DNA of 64,000 nucleotides, taken from the NCBI RefSeq assembly GCF_004346225.1, contig NZ_SMAJ01000001.1:186001-250000 (forward strand), read 5' to 3'. The position numbers and the translations under genes were made by a program. The DNA is from Paralcaligenes ureilyticus. Lineage in GTDB: Bacteria; Pseudomonadota; Gammaproteobacteria; Burkholderiales; Burkholderiaceae_B. Position 1 is the first letter of the stretch; each line of letters starts with the position of its first letter. This document shows positions 34,496-43,817 of this stretch, in pieces. The notes beneath the pieces are model-generated. The model ran no database searches. It was given only the letters and a program-made list of their open reading frames with translations, and had not been told where the DNA came from.

Positions 34496-35005
34496 ATGCC
34501 AAGCCGCATGCCGCCTCCCGTTGTCAAAATCGTCGTGGCCTATTCGGACAATCGCGCCATAGGCCGCGATAATGCCCTGCCATGGAAGCTGCCCAGCGAC
34601 CTGGCCCACTTCAAGCGCACCACGCTAGGCCATCCCATCATCATGGGCCGTCATACCTGGGAGTCGCTGGGGCGGCCGCTGCCCGGCCGGCGCAATATCG
34701 TCATCAGCCGCCAAGCCGACTACACCGCCATCGGGGCAACCGTGTTCGGCTCCCTCCCCGAGGCGCTCGCCGCCTGCCAGGGCGAGTCCAGCGTCTGCAT
34801 TATCGGCGGCGCGCAAATCTATGCCCAGGCGCTGCAATACGCCCATGAAATCGTGGCCACCGAAGTCCATGCGGACGTCGACGGCGATGCCTTCTTCCCG
34901 GCGCCTGAACCGCAGCAATGGCAGGAAGTCGAGCGCCTGGCCCAGGCCGCCGAAAACGGCTATCACTTCGATTTCGTGCGGTATCAGCGCCGGCCGGCGC
35001 CCTGA
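34496..35005 (+). CDS. folA: Dihydrofolate reductase
   Basis: Reduces dihydrofolate to tetrahydrofolate with NADPH. The 169-residue protein has IVVAYSDNRAIGRDNALPWKLPSDLAHFKRTT (with the DNxLPW loop), HPIIMGRHTWESLGRPLPGRRNIVISR and IGGAQIYAQAL. The ATG at 34496 touches the thyA stop; the MPSRMPPPV N-terminus is four codons longer than common DHFRs and a later Met (Met5, 34508) is possible. The coupling with thyA is typical. Confidence 0.97.
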   Translation: MPSRMPPPVVKIVVAYSDNRAIGRDNALPWKLPSDLAHFKRTTLGHPIIMGRHTWESLGRPLPGRRNIVISRQADYTAIGATVFGSLPEALAACQGESSVCIIGGAQIYAQALQYAHEIVATEVHADVDGDAFFPAPEPQQWQEVERLAQAAENGYHFDFVRYQRRPAP

Positions 35006-35069
35006 GGCGCCCGGCGCGCCTCTTTGTTCCATTGTCAAATCCATCGTGAACGCGAAAGCGAGGCGCAGA

Positions 35070-35199
35070 TGTAGCGGCAGCCCTTGTGGCTGCCATTTTT
35101 GCCAAACCGGGTGTAGGTTATTGCGTAGATGGCACCCACAAGGGGTGCCACTACAAACGGCGGACACGTATCTGTAGAGGCACCCCTTGTGGGTGCCAT
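35070..35199. repeat. REP-like cluster of three units
   Basis: Plus unit 35070-35096 (stem GGCAGCC/GGCTGCC, followed by TTTTT), minus unit 35130-35155 (stem GGCACCC/GGGTGCC, head CTACA) and plus unit 35173-35199 (stem GGCACCC, head TGTAGAGG). They lie between folA and the convergent MocR gene and may end both transcripts. Confidence 0.85.
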
Positions 35200-35214
35200 C
35201 CATGTGAAATGGAA

Positions 35215-36642
35215 TTATTGCGCCGCGCCTACGCGCCGCATGAACTTCCACAACAAAGGATCCAGGGAATACGCCACGTTAAAGCGTATCCAGTCCGAGT
35301 CGGACTGCTCCGGATCGAAATACAGACTGGGAGCGAGCCATATACCATCTTTCAAGGCCAATTCGGCCAGGCTGGCCGCCCCCTTGCCGCGCCATTTTCC
35401 CGTTGTAGGCCGCGCCCACAAAAACAAGCCCGCCCGAGGCCTGGAAAACACTTCAAAACCATGCTTGTCCAGCAAATCGCCCAGCGCATCGTGCGCCTCG
35501 CGCAGGCGGTCCTGGACGCGCTGCAGATGCGCCTGGTGCCGCCCCAGGCGCAACACCTGATAAACCGTGCGCTCCATCATTTCGGCCGACGTCAGCGCGA
35601 TAGCCATTTTGGTTTTGGCAAAGTCCGCCGCCAGGTCTGCGCTTGACACAATGTGGCCCACCCGCACCGACGGCGCAATACTCTTGGAAAAACCCGATAC
35701 ATACACCACTCGCCGAGTTCCTCCCAGCGCCAGAAGCATGGGGCCCACCCCCGGCAGCAAGGCGCGCGATACATCATCTTCGACCACCCAGAAGTCGTGC
35801 TGCTCGGCCACCTGCAAAACCCGAAAAGCGTTGGCCATGCTCAGGCTCGATCCGGTCGGATTCTGCAGAACGGTGTTGATGAAGATAGCCTTCAGGTTGT
35901 GCGTGCGAGCCAGGCGCTCGAGCTCGGGCACGCGGATTCCGTCGGCATCGCGCGGGACGCCGTACACCTTGAGTCCAGCCAGGCGCAAAGCGGGCAGCAA
36001 AATTCCGTAGCCGGGAACCTCGACCGCCACGGCGTCGCCCGCCCGGAACAAGGTGCGCGCCACAACGTCCAGCCCTTGCGTGGCGCCATGGGTCAACAAC
36101 ACTTGATCGACGCCCACGCTTGCGCCTCGCTCAGCCAGCGACTGCACGATATGCTCGCGCAGCGGCGCGTACCCATAAGGCTGGCCGTAGCCGGCGATTT
36201 GCATGGCAGGCACGCGCGCCAGCTGACGCAAGGATTGCTGCAGGCCGGCTTCGTTCAGCCATTCCGCAGGCAGCCAGCCGCAACCCGATTTGATGGGGAT
36301 GGAGTGATCCGCAAACACATCGGTCAACAGCCACGAAGCGCCTATCTTGGGCGGCTGCCAACTGGCAGACGAGGACGCCGCGGGCGCCACCCGTGCGCGC
36401 ACCGCCACACGATAGCCCGAGCCGGGACGCGCCGACAGCCAGTCTTGCGCGACCAGACGGCTGTAGGCGGCGGCCACCGTGAAAGTGCTCAAGCCATGCT
36501 CGTGGGCGAAATGCCGCACCGAAGGCACCGCCATGCCGGGGCGCAGCAGCTGCGTCTGGATGGCCGCCTGCAGCGCCGACACAATCTGCTCTACCAGGGT
36601 AGGGCCTTTGCTCAGATCACGCACCGGTTCGAAAAACTTCAT
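35215..36642 (-). CDS. MocR-family transcriptional regulator (GntR helix-turn-helix plus aminotransferase domain)
   Basis: A 475-residue regulator with a GntR winged helix near 15-80 (PSVRHFAHEHGLSTFTVAAAYSRLVAQDWLSARPGSGYRV) and a fold-type I aminotransferase domain (about 110-475). The PLP-binding lysine is in VVYVSGFSKSIAPSVRVG, with HGATQGLDVVARTLF, VLQNPTGSSLSM and VVEDDVSR as cofactor-site motifs. It binds PLP or an amino-compound as a signal rather than catalysing. It is divergent from an omega-aminotransferase; the intergenic stretch has repeated TACAGT half-sites, so it likely controls that gene. Confidence 0.9.
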   Translation of the reverse strand: MKFFEPVRDLSKGPTLVEQIVSALQAAIQTQLLRPGMAVPSVRHFAHEHGLSTFTVAAAYSRLVAQDWLSARPGSGYRVAVRARVAPAASSSASWQPPKIGASWLLTDVFADHSIPIKSGCGWLPAEWLNEAGLQQSLRQLARVPAMQIAGYGQPYGYAPLREHIVQSLAERGASVGVDQVLLTHGATQGLDVVARTLFRAGDAVAVEVPGYGILLPALRLAGLKVYGVPRDADGIRVPELERLARTHNLKAIFINTVLQNPTGSSLSMANAFRVLQVAEQHDFWVVEDDVSRALLPGVGPMLLALGGTRRVVYVSGFSKSIAPSVRVGHIVSSADLAADFAKTKMAIALTSAEMMERTVYQVLRLGRHQAHLQRVQDRLREAHDALGDLLDKHGFEVFSRPRAGLFLWARPTTGKWRGKGAASLAELALKDGIWLAPSLYFDPEQSDSDWIRFNVAYSLDPLLWKFMRRVGAAQ

Positions 36643-36654
36643 GGCCCCCTCGCT

Positions 36655-36714
36655 GAACTATACAGTTCTTCCAATTTTACCAGTACAGCTAGATATTTTT
36701 TATAAAACTGTATA
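36655..36714. promoter_or_regulatory. Candidate MocR operator region
   Basis: Three related half-sites lie between the divergent genes: TATACAGT at 36659-36666, GTACAG at 36683-36688 and its mirror ACTGTATA at 36707-36714. Their TACAG/CTGTA cores are spaced 23-24 bp apart, about two helical turns. GAACT and AGTTC (36655-36659 and 36664-36668) also flank the first site symmetrically. Confidence 0.5.
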
Positions 36715-36795
36715 TTTCAATCGTCTTGGAACACGGCGAGAATGGCCTATGCGTCATAAGCCGCGCGATTCATTCAACTGTCTTCGAGAGTCACT

Positions 36796-38121
36796 ATGAA
36801 CAGCCCCGTCAAAATTCCGGACATGTCCCACCTGTGGATGCCCTTTACCGCCAACCGCCAGTTCAAAGAGGCTCCACGCCTGCTGGTCGCGGCCAAAGGC
36901 ATGTATTACACCTCACACGACGGACGCCAGATCCTGGACGGCACGTCGGGATTGTGGTGCGTGAACGCCGGCCACGGCCGCAGCGAAATCGTAGAGGCCA
37001 TCTCGCGCCAGGCCGCCGAGCTCGACTATGCGCCCAGCTTCCAGATTGGGCACCCCAATGCCTTTCTGGCCGCCAGCGCCATCGCCCAGATCATGCCGGC
37101 AGGCATGGACCGGATTTTCTTCACCAACTCGGGCTCGGAGTCCGTCGACACGGCGCTGAAAATAGCGTTGGCCTACCATCGCGCCCGCGGCGAAGGCCAG
37201 CGTACGCGTCTTATCGGCCGCGAACGCGGCTACCATGGCGTGGGCTTTGGCGGGATTTCGGTGGGCGGCATCGGCCCCAATCGCAAGGCGTTTTCCGGAG
37301 CCCTGATCCCCGGCGTCGATCACCTGCCCCACACGCACGACCTGTCAAAAAATGCCAACTCGCACGGGCAGCCCGAATGGGGCGCGCACCTGGCCGATGA
37401 CCTCGAACGCATCGTCGCCCTGCACGACGCTTCAACGATTGCCGCCGTTATCGTCGAACCGATGGCGGGCTCGACCGGTGTACTGATTCCTCCCAAGGGC
37501 TATCTGGAGCGCTTGCGCGCCATCACCGAGAAATACGGCATCTTGCTGATTTTCGACGAAGTCATCAGCGGCTTCGGGCGCCTGGGCGCCGCCACGGCCA
37601 GCGAACTCTTCGGCGTCACCCCCGACCTGATCACGCTTGCCAAAGGCGTAAGCAACGCCAGTGTTCCCGCCGGCGCGGTCGCCGTCAAACACAACATCCA
37701 TGACACCATCGTTGGCGCGTCGGCCAAGGGGATTGAATTCTTCCACGGCTATACGTATTCAGGCCACCCGCTGGCCACGGCCGCCATACTGGCAACCCTG
37801 GACATCTACAAACGCGAGAAACTCTTTGCACGCGCCGCCAGCCTGTCGCCCGCGTTCGATACCGCAGCCCACAAACTGGAAGGCGGACGCCATGTGATCG
37901 ACGTGCGCAACCTGGGCCTGGTAGCCGGCATCGAACTCGCGCCGCGCCCCGGCGCCCCCGGCGCACGCGCCGCCGAAGCGTTCACGAAATGCTTCGATCA
38001 GGGCCTGATGGTGCGCTACACCGGCGATACCCTGGCGGTGTCACCACCGCTGATTATCGACGAAAGCCAGATTTCCCAGGTGTTTGAAACGATCGCCGCG
38101 GTTCTGAAAACGATTGATTGA
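36796..38121 (+). CDS. Class III omega-amino acid aminotransferase (beta-alanine:pyruvate type)
   Basis: A 441-residue PLP-dependent aminotransferase closely patterned on the omega-amino acid:pyruvate transaminase BauA/OAPT: HLWMPFTANRQFKEAPRLL, LDGTSGLWCVNAGHGR, FFTNSGSESVDTALK, RERGYHGVGFGGISVGG, the cofactor-binding IFDEVISGFGRLG and the lysine in LITLAKGVSNASVP, with FFHGYTYSGHP. It would transfer the amino group of GABA, beta-alanine or a diamine to pyruvate. Next to the guanidinobutyrase cluster, use on GABA released there is plausible. Divergent from the MocR gene that probably controls it. Confidence 0.9.
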   Translation: MNSPVKIPDMSHLWMPFTANRQFKEAPRLLVAAKGMYYTSHDGRQILDGTSGLWCVNAGHGRSEIVEAISRQAAELDYAPSFQIGHPNAFLAASAIAQIMPAGMDRIFFTNSGSESVDTALKIALAYHRARGEGQRTRLIGRERGYHGVGFGGISVGGIGPNRKAFSGALIPGVDHLPHTHDLSKNANSHGQPEWGAHLADDLERIVALHDASTIAAVIVEPMAGSTGVLIPPKGYLERLRAITEKYGILLIFDEVISGFGRLGAATASELFGVTPDLITLAKGVSNASVPAGAVAVKHNIHDTIVGASAKGIEFFHGYTYSGHPLATAAILATLDIYKREKLFARAASLSPAFDTAAHKLEGGRHVIDVRNLGLVAGIELAPRPGAPGARAAEAFTKCFDQGLMVRYTGDTLAVSPPLIIDESQISQVFETIAAVLKTID

Positions 38122-38132
38122 GGTTTAGGTGG

Positions 38133-38204
38133 TGGCACCCACAAGGGGTGCCGCTACAAAAACATACCGGTGAATCATGTAGCGGCACCCCTTGTGGGTG
38201 CCAT
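38133..38204. repeat. REP-like inverted pair (REPIN-like)
   Basis: Minus unit 38133-38158 and plus unit 38178-38204, both with stem GGCACCC/GGGTGCC, face each other across 19 bases and are followed by TTTTTTT (38204-38210). The two units together could fold into a long hairpin and would end transcription from both the aminotransferase and the convergent gbuA operon. Confidence 0.88.
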
Positions 38205-38241
38205 TTTTTTATAGACGAAACCGCCACAAACCCGCCCGCGC

Positions 38242-39222
38242 TCAATCCCGGCGCAGCACACCGGGAAAGACGCACAGCATTTCATAGGCCAGATTGGCGC
38301 CCAACAAGGCCGTAGTGCCATGAGGGTCATACGGCGGCGCGATTTCCACGACGTCTGCGCCGATGACATCCAGGCCCCAGGCGCCGCGAATGATTTCCAG
38401 TGCCTGCGGCACGGTCAGGCCGGCGATCTCGGGCGTGCCCGTTCCTGGTGCATAGGCCGGATCGATGCCGTCGATGTCAAAACTAAGGTACACCGGGCCG
38501 CCGGCCACGCGTGCGCGCACCTCTTCCATCAGGGGTGCCAAGGATTTGTTCCAGCATTCCTCGACCTGCACGACCTTGAAACCCTGGTCGCGGCACCAGT
38601 CGAAGTCTTCCGCCGTATAACCTGTGCCGCGCTGCCCTATCTGGACAACACGGTTGCAATCCAGCAAGCCTTCTTCCACCGCCCGCCGAAACGGCGTGCC
38701 ATGTGCAATTTTCTCGCCAAACATGGTGTCGTTCACATCGGCATGCGCATCAACGTGGATGAGGCCGATCTTCCCGTATTTTTTATGCAAGGCGCGCAAA
38801 ATCGGCAGCACGATGGTATGGTCGCCGCCCAGCGTGACCGGACGGCAGCCCGAGGCGGCAATGCCGTCGTAAGCCTCTTCGATAATCCGGATCGAGTCCA
38901 GCAGGTTGTAGGGATTGATGGCCACGTCGCCGATATCGGCCACCTGCAGCGCATCGAACGGCGCCGCCCGCGTCGCCATGTTGTAAGGGCGCAATAACAC
39001 GGATTCCGTGCGGATCTGGCGCGGGCCGAAGCGCGCGCCCGAACGGTTCGAAGTGCCCAAATCGAATGGCACGCCGACGAAACAGGCATCCAGGCCTACG
39101 CTGCTCGTCACATGCGGCAAGCGCATCATGGTGGCGATGCCGCCAAACCGCGGCATGTCGTTGCCGCCCAGGGGCTGATTCAATACCCTGGAGGTTGATT
39201 TACTCGATAACTGATCCGACAT
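38242..39222 (-). CDS. gbuA: Guanidinobutyrase (ureohydrolase family)
   Basis: Hydrolyses 4-guanidinobutyrate to GABA and urea with a Mn pair. The 326-residue product shows the ureohydrolase motifs LGGDHT (132-136), DAHADVND (158-165) and SFDIDGIDPAYAPGTGTPE. Its outer sequence, NQPLGGNDMPRFGGIATMMRLPH and GEKIAHGTPFRRAVEEGLLDC, matches the GbuA subgroup better than agmatinase. It is the last gene of a long minus-strand cluster and follows the aldehyde dehydrogenase that would make its substrate. Agmatinase activity cannot be excluded by sequence alone. Confidence 0.9.
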   Translation of the reverse strand: MSDQLSSKSTSRVLNQPLGGNDMPRFGGIATMMRLPHVTSSVGLDACFVGVPFDLGTSNRSGARFGPRQIRTESVLLRPYNMATRAAPFDALQVADIGDVAINPYNLLDSIRIIEEAYDGIAASGCRPVTLGGDHTIVLPILRALHKKYGKIGLIHVDAHADVNDTMFGEKIAHGTPFRRAVEEGLLDCNRVVQIGQRGTGYTAEDFDWCRDQGFKVVQVEECWNKSLAPLMEEVRARVAGGPVYLSFDIDGIDPAYAPGTGTPEIAGLTVPQALEIIRGAWGLDVIGADVVEIAPPYDPHGTTALLGANLAYEMLCVFPGVLRRD

Positions 39223-39307
39223 GAGAAACTCCGATAAAACAGATTTTTAAAAATACGCACGGCGCATAAAGACGGCGACGAAAAGGCGGCCCTTTGATCA
39301 GCCGCTG

Positions 39308-40747
39308 CTAGCCGATGCAACGCACAACATGCTTGATTTCCTGAAACGCCCGCATGCCCCATGGGCCCAGCTCGCGCCCGATACCGCTTTTTTTCATACC
39401 GCCCCACGACGTCTGCGGAAAAATCACCTGGGGGCAATTGACCCATACCAGCCCGACATCCAGCGCCGCCGATACGCGATCGGCTCTTTCCTTGTCACCG
39501 GTCAGCACAGTCGCCACCAGCCCGAATTCGCTCTGATTGGCCATGCTTATCGCCTCCTGTTCGCTCTCGAACGTATTAACGCACAGCACCGGGCCAAATA
39601 TTTCTTCGCGCCACAACGGGCTGTCCACAGGCACGTCGGCAAATATCGTAGGCGCCAGATAAAACCCTTTTCCCTGACCCACCGGCTGGCCGCCCGTCAC
39701 CCTATGTAAACCTGCGGCAACGCCTTGTTCAATATACTTCAGTACCTTCCGGTACTGCTGACGGGTCGTCAAAGGCCCCATCGTAGTGCGGCCGTCCATC
39801 GGGTCGCCGACCACAATGGCCTCTGCGCGCCGCTTCAAACCCCGGATGAAATCATCGGCCACGGTCCGCTCGACCAGCAGGCGCGAAGTGGCCGAGCACA
39901 TCTGCCCGGCGTTATAAAATATGCCCTGGCAGACAATATCCAGCGCCCGCTCAATATCGGCATCGGCAAAGACCAGCGCCGCCGATTTTCCGCCAAGTTC
40001 CAGGCTGACGTTTTTTATATCGTCGGCGGCCGATTTCATGACGGCCCCCCCAATCGCGGTGCTGCCGGTAAACGACACCTTGCGAACGCCCGAATGCGCC
40101 ACCATGGCGGCGCCCACCTCGGCGCCACCGCCCACGACCAGATTGAACACCCCGGCACGCAAACCGACGCTGTCGATCACCTCGGCCAGCGCCAACTCCG
40201 GCAAAGGTGTTATTTCCGACGGCTTGAGCACCACGCAACACCCGGCGGCCAGGGCCGGCGCAAGCTTCCAGGCGGTGGTCACCATCGGGAAATTCCATGG
40301 CACGATCAAAGCCACCACCCCACAAGGCTCGTAACGCAAGCTAGCCTCGAAAGCCGCATTGGGCAACGCCACCGGATTATCCTGCGCCGCATCCAGGTCC
40401 TGTGCCAATCCAGCGTAATAATCGAAAGTGGCGATGACATCGTCGACATCCACCCTGGACTCGGCGATCGGCTTGCCGTTATTGGCCGTTTGCAAACGAG
40501 CCAGATTATCGCGCTCTGCGGCCACGCCAAGGGCGATCGCGCGCAGGTAGTCGGCGCGCTGGCGACCGGACGTGCGGCTCCACGCCGACGTTGCCTTCGT
40601 TGCGGCACTCACCGCGGCATCGACATCGGCGCTATCGCCCCAGGCGACCTGTGCCAGAACGTCTTCCGTGGCCGGGTTGATGATCGGCTCGACCCGGCCC
40701 GATTCCGACGCCCGCCACTGTCCCGCGATATAGTGTTGATGCCGCAT
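39308..40747 (-). CDS. Aldehyde dehydrogenase, probable 4-guanidinobutyraldehyde dehydrogenase
   Basis: A 479-residue NAD(P)-dependent aldehyde dehydrogenase. It has the start MRHQHYIAGQWRASESGR, VPWNFPMVTTAWKLAPALAAG, LELGGKSAALVFADAD with the catalytic Glu, and the catalytic Cys in GIFYNAGQMCSATSRLLVER. Placed right after AruI and before GbuA, it should oxidise 4-guanidinobutyraldehyde to 4-guanidinobutyrate, as KauB does in Pseudomonas. The start overlaps the aruI stop as TGATG, giving coupled translation. Confidence 0.9.
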   Translation of the reverse strand: MRHQHYIAGQWRASESGRVEPIINPATEDVLAQVAWGDSADVDAAVSAATKATSAWSRTSGRQRADYLRAIALGVAAERDNLARLQTANNGKPIAESRVDVDDVIATFDYYAGLAQDLDAAQDNPVALPNAAFEASLRYEPCGVVALIVPWNFPMVTTAWKLAPALAAGCCVVLKPSEITPLPELALAEVIDSVGLRAGVFNLVVGGGAEVGAAMVAHSGVRKVSFTGSTAIGGAVMKSAADDIKNVSLELGGKSAALVFADADIERALDIVCQGIFYNAGQMCSATSRLLVERTVADDFIRGLKRRAEAIVVGDPMDGRTTMGPLTTRQQYRKVLKYIEQGVAAGLHRVTGGQPVGQGKGFYLAPTIFADVPVDSPLWREEIFGPVLCVNTFESEQEAISMANQSEFGLVATVLTGDKERADRVSAALDVGLVWVNCPQVIFPQTSWGGMKKSGIGRELGPWGMRAFQEIKHVVRCIG

Positions 40748-42459
40748 CAGTTGTCCTGCTCGACCCATTCCGCTTCAGAAATTTCTATCACGGTGGGCAC
40801 ATTGACTTGCGTGGCGGCGCGCAAAGCCGCCACCAGTTCCTTCTGGCCGGACACATGATGCGCACGGCAGCCAAAGCCTTGGGCTATGGCGATGAAATCG
40901 GGGGTATAGATGTCGACGCCTATGGGCGTGATATCCCGATTCTCCATGTACTTCTTTATTTCGCCATAACCCAGATTGTTCCAGAGAAGAACAATCACCG
41001 GGACATGAGCCTCGACAGCGCTGGCCAGTTCAGGCAAAGTAAACTGCATCCCGCCATCGCCGATCAGGCACACCACCGGCAGGCCCTCGCGGCCCAGCTT
41101 TGCGCCAATGGCGGCGGGTAGCGCGTAACCCAAGGTGCCGAATCCGGTTGACGAATTGAACCAGGTTCGAGGCGCAAGCGCATCGAACGTCAGGTTTCCG
41201 GTATACACCACCTGCGTGGAGTCCCCGACGAAGACAGATTCGGGCAGCGTGTCGCGGATGAGTTCCAGCACACGGTGATGCATCCTGGCCTGATCGTCCA
41301 GGCCGGCGGAGAGCTCTTTGCGCAGCGAAGCCACCCGGGCGCTCCCCCAATTTGCCTCGCCGCCGACAGGCGCAGGAGTATCGGAAAACTTCTGCATCAA
41401 TTTCAGCAGTGCATCTTTTGCATCCGACATAAGCGCCTTGGCCGCCGGATAATTGCGCGCCAGCTGTGCCGCCTCGATATCTATCCGTATCAACTGGCCG
41501 GGGATGCGAAAACCTCCGTCGAAAACCGTGTCGTAATCGGTTTCGCTCAATTCCGTGCCTATGGCCAGCACCACGTCGGCTTCGCAAACAAGAGCCCGGG
41601 TTGCTTCACTGGACTGCGTAGAGCCCAGTAGCAAAGGATGCCGGGCCGGCAAAAGGCCTTTGGCGTTGATCGTAAGCGCCGTGGGCGCCTGCAAATACTC
41701 GGCCAGCTGCTGCAACTCGCGGCCTGCGGATACCGCGCCGCCGCCGGCCAGAATCAGCGGCCGCTTTGCGCCCGCCAAAAGCTGGGCAATGTCGGCAATA
41801 CGATCGCCTGCCGCGCAAGGCTTCGAGCTGCGCGCCGAAATCCGCGTGGAGAGGTGGTCGGCCGGCGCCACAATAATGTCGAGCGGTATTTCGATGTGCA
41901 CCGGCCTGGGCCGGGCACTGTCAAACACGGCAAAAGCGCGAGCGAGTACCATGGGCAGGTCTTCGACACACATCAAGGTGTGCGAAAACGCCGTGATGCC
42001 GGAAAATATATTCCGCTGCGACGAGAGCTCGTGCAAATTGCCATTGCCGCTGCCCAATTGACGGCGGGCATTGACGCTGGATATGACCAGCATGGGAATC
42101 GAATCCGCATAGGCCTGCGCCATGGCTGTCGCAATATTGGTCATGCCCGGGCCGGTAATAATCAGGCAAACGCCCGGCTTTCCGGTCACACGCGCATAGC
42201 CGTCGGCCATAAAGCCCGCCCCCTGCTCATGGCGCGGAGAAATATGCCGCAGCGTCGACCTCGCCAGGCCCCGGTACAGCTCCACGGTGTGCACGCCGGG
42301 GATACCGAACACCAGGTCGACGCCATAATTTTCAAGCAGGGTTACGAGAACCTCGCCACACGTCCGGGTGGCCCGGACAGGATGCAGGGCCGCCCCTTGC
42401 GCCAGGACCGGCGCCAGGTTCTTGGCTGCATCGATTGCCATACTCTCAAGTAGATTCAT
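40747..42459 (-). CDS. aruI: 5-guanidino-2-oxopentanoate (2-ketoarginine) decarboxylase, AruI type
   Basis: TPP-dependent decarboxylase that turns 2-ketoarginine into 4-guanidinobutyraldehyde. The 570-residue product has the TPP-enzyme architecture: N-terminal FGIPGVHTVELYRGL and HEQGAGFMADGYAR with catalytic Glu78, ITGPGMTNIATAMAQAYADSIPMLVISSVN, and the TPP/Mg motif GDGGMQFTLPELASAVEAHVPVIVLLWNN (GDG...NN). This phrase pattern matches AruI of Pseudomonas. The start at 42459 (MNLLESMAID) is chosen; the frame extends 24 codons further with no support. Overlaps the dehydrogenase start. Confidence 0.9.
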   Translation of the reverse strand: MNLLESMAIDAAKNLAPVLAQGAALHPVRATRTCGEVLVTLLENYGVDLVFGIPGVHTVELYRGLARSTLRHISPRHEQGAGFMADGYARVTGKPGVCLIITGPGMTNIATAMAQAYADSIPMLVISSVNARRQLGSGNGNLHELSSQRNIFSGITAFSHTLMCVEDLPMVLARAFAVFDSARPRPVHIEIPLDIIVAPADHLSTRISARSSKPCAAGDRIADIAQLLAGAKRPLILAGGGAVSAGRELQQLAEYLQAPTALTINAKGLLPARHPLLLGSTQSSEATRALVCEADVVLAIGTELSETDYDTVFDGGFRIPGQLIRIDIEAAQLARNYPAAKALMSDAKDALLKLMQKFSDTPAPVGGEANWGSARVASLRKELSAGLDDQARMHHRVLELIRDTLPESVFVGDSTQVVYTGNLTFDALAPRTWFNSSTGFGTLGYALPAAIGAKLGREGLPVVCLIGDGGMQFTLPELASAVEAHVPVIVLLWNNLGYGEIKKYMENRDITPIGVDIYTPDFIAIAQGFGCRAHHVSGQKELVAALRAATQVNVPTVIEISEAEWVEQDN

Positions 42460-42467
42460 CTTAAATT

Positions 42468-43121
42468 TCAACGAGTGGATTGTTGGTGCCGTTTTTCCAG
42501 CTTGCGCGCATACCACGTCAAGGGAAAGCAAATAAAGAAATACAGCATGGCGACCATGCCGTAAATCGGAAAGGGCCGGAAAGTGGAATTGCTGAGCATA
42601 TTGCCTGTCTTGGTCAGCTCAACCATCCCGATAATGGAGGCCAGCGCCGTACTCTTGACGACCTGAACCATGAACCCCACCGTAGGTGCGATCGCAATCC
42701 GCAAAGCCTGCGGCAACACGACATAGCGCAACTGCTGGGGGTAAGACATGCCCAGGCTCGCGCCCGAATTCCACTGCCCGCGCGAAATGGAGGCCACACA
42801 CCCGCCCCAAATATCGAGCAAATAGGCACTGGTATAGAGCGTCAATGTGACGCTGGCGGCAAGCCAGGCGGAAACATCCACGCCCAGCAGCGGCAGGCCG
42901 AAAAACACCAGGAACAGTTGCAGCAGCAACGGCGTTCCCTGGAAAATCTCGACATAAACATCAATTAACGCCGTGATCTTCTTGCGGCCCGCCAATCGGC
43001 AGGCCAGCAACAACAGCCCTACGACGCCCCCGCCAATAAACGAAATCAGGGACAACAGCACCGTCCAGCGCGCCGCCAGAATCAGAATCTGCCCCATGCC
43101 CAATAAAGTGAAACCCATCAT
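42468..43121 (-). CDS. Amino-acid ABC transporter permease
   Basis: A 217-residue HisM/GltK-type permease with about five membrane helices. The EAA-type loop is YLLDIWGGCVASISRGQWNSGASLGMSYPQQLRYVVLPQALR. It belongs to the polar amino acid importer family and pairs with the next permease, whose stop it overlaps (ATGA). In this cluster a basic amino acid or guanidino compound is the likely substrate. Confidence 0.9.
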   Translation of the reverse strand: MMGFTLLGMGQILILAARWTVLLSLISFIGGGVVGLLLLACRLAGRKKITALIDVYVEIFQGTPLLLQLFLVFFGLPLLGVDVSAWLAASVTLTLYTSAYLLDIWGGCVASISRGQWNSGASLGMSYPQQLRYVVLPQALRIAIAPTVGFMVQVVKSTALASIIGMVELTKTGNMLSNSTFRPFPIYGMVAMLYFFICFPLTWYARKLEKRHQQSTR

Positions 43122-43786
43122 GGCTGCCGTCCTGCAAAAAGCCCGCGCCCCATGCGATTCAAGAGGCGGCGCAGCGCAATGGCCAGCAACAGATACACAA
43201 CGGTAATGACCAGATAAATTTCGAAGGAGCGAAAAGTACGCGACTGGATATAGTTGGCCGCATACGTCAGGTCAGTCACGGAAATCTGCGACACAACGGC
43301 CGAACCCAGCATCACGATCAGCACCTGGCAAACAAGCGCGGGATAAACGGTGGCCAGAGCTTGCGGCAAGATAATGGAGCGCAGCGCCTGCTTTTGAGTC
43401 AAGCCCATGGCCAGGGCCGCCTGATATTGCCCGCGCGAGACCGCGTCAATACCGGCCCTGACGATTTCAATGGCATACGCACCCATATTGATGGACATGG
43501 TCAGGATGGCGGCCTGCATTTCCCCAATATGGATGCCCAGGCTCGGCAGCCCGAAAAATACGAAAAACAGCTGCACGAGAAATGGCGTATTGCGTATCGC
43601 CTCGACATAGCAGGCGATCAGCCTGCGGATCGACGGCCCGCCCATCCACTGCAAGGCCGCGCCGCCCACCCCGATGGCGCCGCCCACCAGCGTGGAGACC
43701 GCCGTCAATTCCAGCGTAACCGCGGCCCCTTTGAAAAGTAACGCGGCATATTGCGGCACATCGCTAAAGTCGAATACGTACGCCAT
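43118..43786 (-). CDS. Amino-acid ABC transporter permease
   Basis: A 222-residue permease of the HisQ/HisM family, with EAA loop YAIEIVRAGIDAVSRGQYQAALAMGLTQKQALRSIILPQAL and about five hydrophobic segments. The start at 43786 has GGAAGG five bases upstream; an adjacent ATG at 43789 has less spacing and the frame extends 35 codons further without support. It partners the permease at 42468 and the binding protein at 43818. Confidence 0.9.
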   Translation of the reverse strand: MAYVFDFSDVPQYAALLFKGAAVTLELTAVSTLVGGAIGVGGAALQWMGGPSIRRLIACYVEAIRNTPFLVQLFFVFFGLPSLGIHIGEMQAAILTMSINMGAYAIEIVRAGIDAVSRGQYQAALAMGLTQKQALRSIILPQALATVYPALVCQVLIVMLGSAVVSQISVTDLTYAANYIQSRTFRSFEIYLVITVVYLLLAIALRRLLNRMGRGLFAGRQP

Positions 43787-43817
43787 CATGGCCTTCCAGC
43801 TTTGAGGTTTTCCAATA

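Noticed and set aside
38242-39222. Agmatinase SpeB
   Set aside because: N-terminal NQPLGGNDMPRFGG and the AruI/aldehyde dehydrogenase neighbours favour guanidinobutyrase, although overlap in activity remains possible.
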